Source: a bacterium (GTDB lineage: Bacteria; Chloroflexota; Dormibacteria; UBA8260; Bog-877). From it: 13,333 nucleotides of DNA. Position numbers and translations under genes: made by a program. Under the pieces are notes generated by a model. It ran no database searches. It was not told where the DNA came from and worked only from the letters and a program-made list of their open reading frames with translations. The stretch lies in assembly GCA_021817185.1 (NCBI GenBank), contig JAKAVU010000037.1, forward strand, positions 1-13,333, given 5' to 3'. This document shows, one piece after another, positions 11,928 to 13,333 of the stretch. The stretch's first letter is position 1. Each line of letters starts with the position of its first letter.

Positions 11928-13333
11928 CTACCTGGGCCGTCCTCCGCCGAGCATCCGCAATGTGCGCCGCACCGGGTCGTAGTGCCGGTCGGCCACCCGC
12001 TCCTTCATGGGGATGATGGCGTTGTCGGTGATCCCGATGTGCTCCGGGCACACCTCGGTGCAGCACTTGGTGATGTTGCACATGGCGACCCCCGCCTCCC
12101 CGTGCAGCTGGGGCATGCGGTCGGCCACATCCTTCGGATGCATCTCCAGCGACGCCATGCGCACCATGAATCTGGGCCCGAAGAAGCGAGGGGAGCCGTC
12201 GTGCTCCCGCAGCACATGGCAGACGTCCTGGCAGAGGAAGCACTCGATGCAGCGCCGGTGCTCGATCACCCGCTCGATGTCGTGCTGATAGATGACAAAT
12301 GGGGCCTGCTCGCCGGGGGCGGGCGTGAACGGCTGAATCCGCCGGTTGACCTCGTAGTTCCAGCTGACGTCGGTGACCAGGTCCCCGACCTTGGGGAAGG
12401 CCCGCATCGGCTGCACCACAATCTCGGTCGCCTGCTCCAGCACCGCGTCGACTCTGGTCTTGCACATCAGCGAGGGGCGACCGTTGATCTCGGCGCTGCA
12501 CGAGCCGCACTTGCCGGCCTTGCAGTTCCACCGCGCCGCCAGATCCCCGGTGCCGTTGGCCTGGATCCAGTGGACGGCGTCGAGCACCACCATCCCCTGC
12601 ACCTGGGGCACCGTGAACTGCTCGAAGGCGCCGCCCTCGGCATTGCCCCGCCAGATCCGCATCTGCACCTCGCGGTCGGTCATGCCGTCGTCGTACTTGA
12701 TCCGCAAGGTCTTGGGGCGCTCGTCCTCGGGCGACACCTCCACCTTCGGCTCCGGGCCCTTGCGCTTGGCCTTGAGCTTGGCCTCGGCCAGGTCCGCCAC
12801 GGCGGTGGCGGCCACCCGGGTCTCCCCCTGGGTCAGGCGGCGCAGCTCCTCGGGCATGGGCGGTATCGGCGCCCGGCCGATCTCCATCACGCCCTCGGCG
12901 CTCTTGCGGGTGATGAGGTTCACCTGGCCCAGCTCGGGGTCGCGCTCCGGGTAGTCCAGCCGCCACTGGGACCCCCGGCTCTCGCGGCGCTCCAGCGCCG
13001 ACCGCACGATCGCCTCGCTGACGGTGAGCATGAAGATGTCATCGCGGGCACCGCTGAAACCGGGGTTGTAGGCGGCGGTGCCCGGGACTCGGACTCGCCG
13101 GGCCCGTTCCTTCAACTCCAGGATCTGCTCCAGCGCCTCGGTCAGCGACTCCTCGGTCCGCGCGATCGCCGCCCCCGACTGCATCACGTCCTGCAGTTCG
13201 CGGTGAAGCTTGAACGGGTCCTCCCCCTTGCCTCCCGAGAGCGGCCGCATCAGGAGCTGCTGCTCCTCCTCCACCTCCGCCGGGCTGATGCGGGGCAACG
13301 CCTCATGGAGCTTGGCGTACTCGGCGGCGGCCT
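11928..13333 (-). CDS. succinate dehydrogenase/fumarate reductase: flavoprotein C-terminus fused to iron-sulfur subunit (partial)
   Basis: The complex oxidises succinate (or reduces fumarate), passing electrons from FAD through three Fe-S clusters to quinone. The frame is open to the right edge with no convincing start, so the 5' end is missing. Numbering from the TTG Leu at 13298: residues about 28-155 are the flavoprotein C-terminal domain (KLHRELQDVMQ at 30-40, SEAIVRSALERRESRGSQWR at 94-113, DYPERD at 115-120). A Lys/Glu-rich linker (about 156-205) leads to a full iron-sulfur subunit. [2Fe-2S] ligands are C259, C264, C267 and C279. The [4Fe-4S]/[3Fe-4S] ligands are C350, C353, C356, C360, C407, C413 and C417, with EHIGITDNAIIPMKERV after them. 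The sequence resembles the actinobacterial Sdh1 type (Rv0248c/Rv0247c), where the subunits are separate proteins. No stop interrupts the junction, so one fused polypeptide is read. An internal start for a separate iron-sulfur subunit cannot be excluded; a frameshift error seems unlikely because both parts and the linker share the frame. Confidence 0.93.
   Translation of the reverse strand, partial: AAAEYAKLHEALPRISPAEVEEEQQLLMRPLSGGKGEDPFKLHRELQDVMQSGAAIARTEESLTEALEQILELKERARRVRVPGTAAYNPGFSGARDDIFMLTVSEAIVRSALERRESRGSQWRLDYPERDPELGQVNLITRKSAEGVMEIGRAPIPPMPEELRRLTQGETRVAATAVADLAEAKLKAKRKGPEPKVEVSPEDERPKTLRIKYDDGMTDREVQMRIWRGNAEGGAFEQFTVPQVQGMVVLDAVHWIQANGTGDLAARWNCKAGKCGSCSAEINGRPSLMCKTRVDAVLEQATEIVVQPMRAFPKVGDLVTDVSWNYEVNRRIQPFTPAPGEQAPFVIYQHDIERVIEHRRCIECFLCQDVCHVLREHDGSPRFFGPRFMVRMASLEMHPKDVADRMPQLHGEAGVAMCNITKCCTEVCPEHIGITDNAIIPMKERVADRHYDPVRRTLRMLGGGRPR

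Noticed and set aside
11707..12966. 419-codon minus-strand frame overlapping the succinate dehydrogenase and phosphatase genes
   Set aside because: Arg/Gly/Pro/Ala-rich, in a different frame of the same strand as the clear Fe-S subunit and across the convergent gene boundary. It is a shadow.

Overview
This is a GC-rich chromosomal window in which nearly every stretch is coding and most genes are recognisable housekeeping genes. The protein families point to a high-GC soil-type bacterium related to Actinobacteriota or to the Chloroflexota/Dormibacterota group. The evidence is an actinobacterial-type succinate dehydrogenase, a DUF3090 protein together with a histidine phosphatase of the sort that accompanies it in actinobacteria, RNase J, a family-4 uracil-DNA glycosylase, and several TTG/GTG starts. 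The taxon is an inference; there is no 16S or other decisive marker. I see no mobile element, CRISPR array, prophage or defence island.

Positions 1-5181 (all minus strand) form an RNA-metabolism block. It reads tRNA-His, rpsO (S15), pnp (PNPase), a family-4 uracil-DNA glycosylase, then rnj (RNase J). The last three are packed tightly: the glycosylase start overlaps the pnp stop by 8 nt, and rnj starts at or around the glycosylase stop. A further gene may begin at the rnj stop (TGATG) and run off the left edge. The two main exonucleases of mRNA decay therefore probably share a transcript with the S15 gene and one DNA-repair gene.

Positions 5195-7058 (plus strand) carry tadA, tRNA-Ser(CGA), a 453-bp gap with two inverted repeats, tRNA-Ser(GGA), and an unrecognised four-helix membrane protein. 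The tRNA genes have -10-like hexamers at similar short distances upstream.

Positions 7121-10184 (plus strand) carry a GH15 glucoamylase/trehalase-like hydrolase, a DUF3090 protein, and an exported FKBP-type prolyl isomerase lipoprotein. The lipoprotein gene overlaps tail-to-tail with a minus-strand PlsC-type acyltransferase (10167-10883). Next come tRNA-Arg(TCT) (minus) and a histidine-phosphatase gene (plus).

Positions 11928-13333 (minus strand, running off the right edge) hold one uninterrupted reading frame that joins the C-terminal domain of a succinate dehydrogenase/fumarate reductase flavoprotein to a complete iron-sulfur subunit. These are normally two separate proteins. This apparent SdhA-SdhB fusion is the most unusual gene-level observation. 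Next in interest is the glycosylase: it ends in QLGLF, which resembles a sliding-clamp-binding motif, and has Ser where the family usually has its third Fe-S cysteine.
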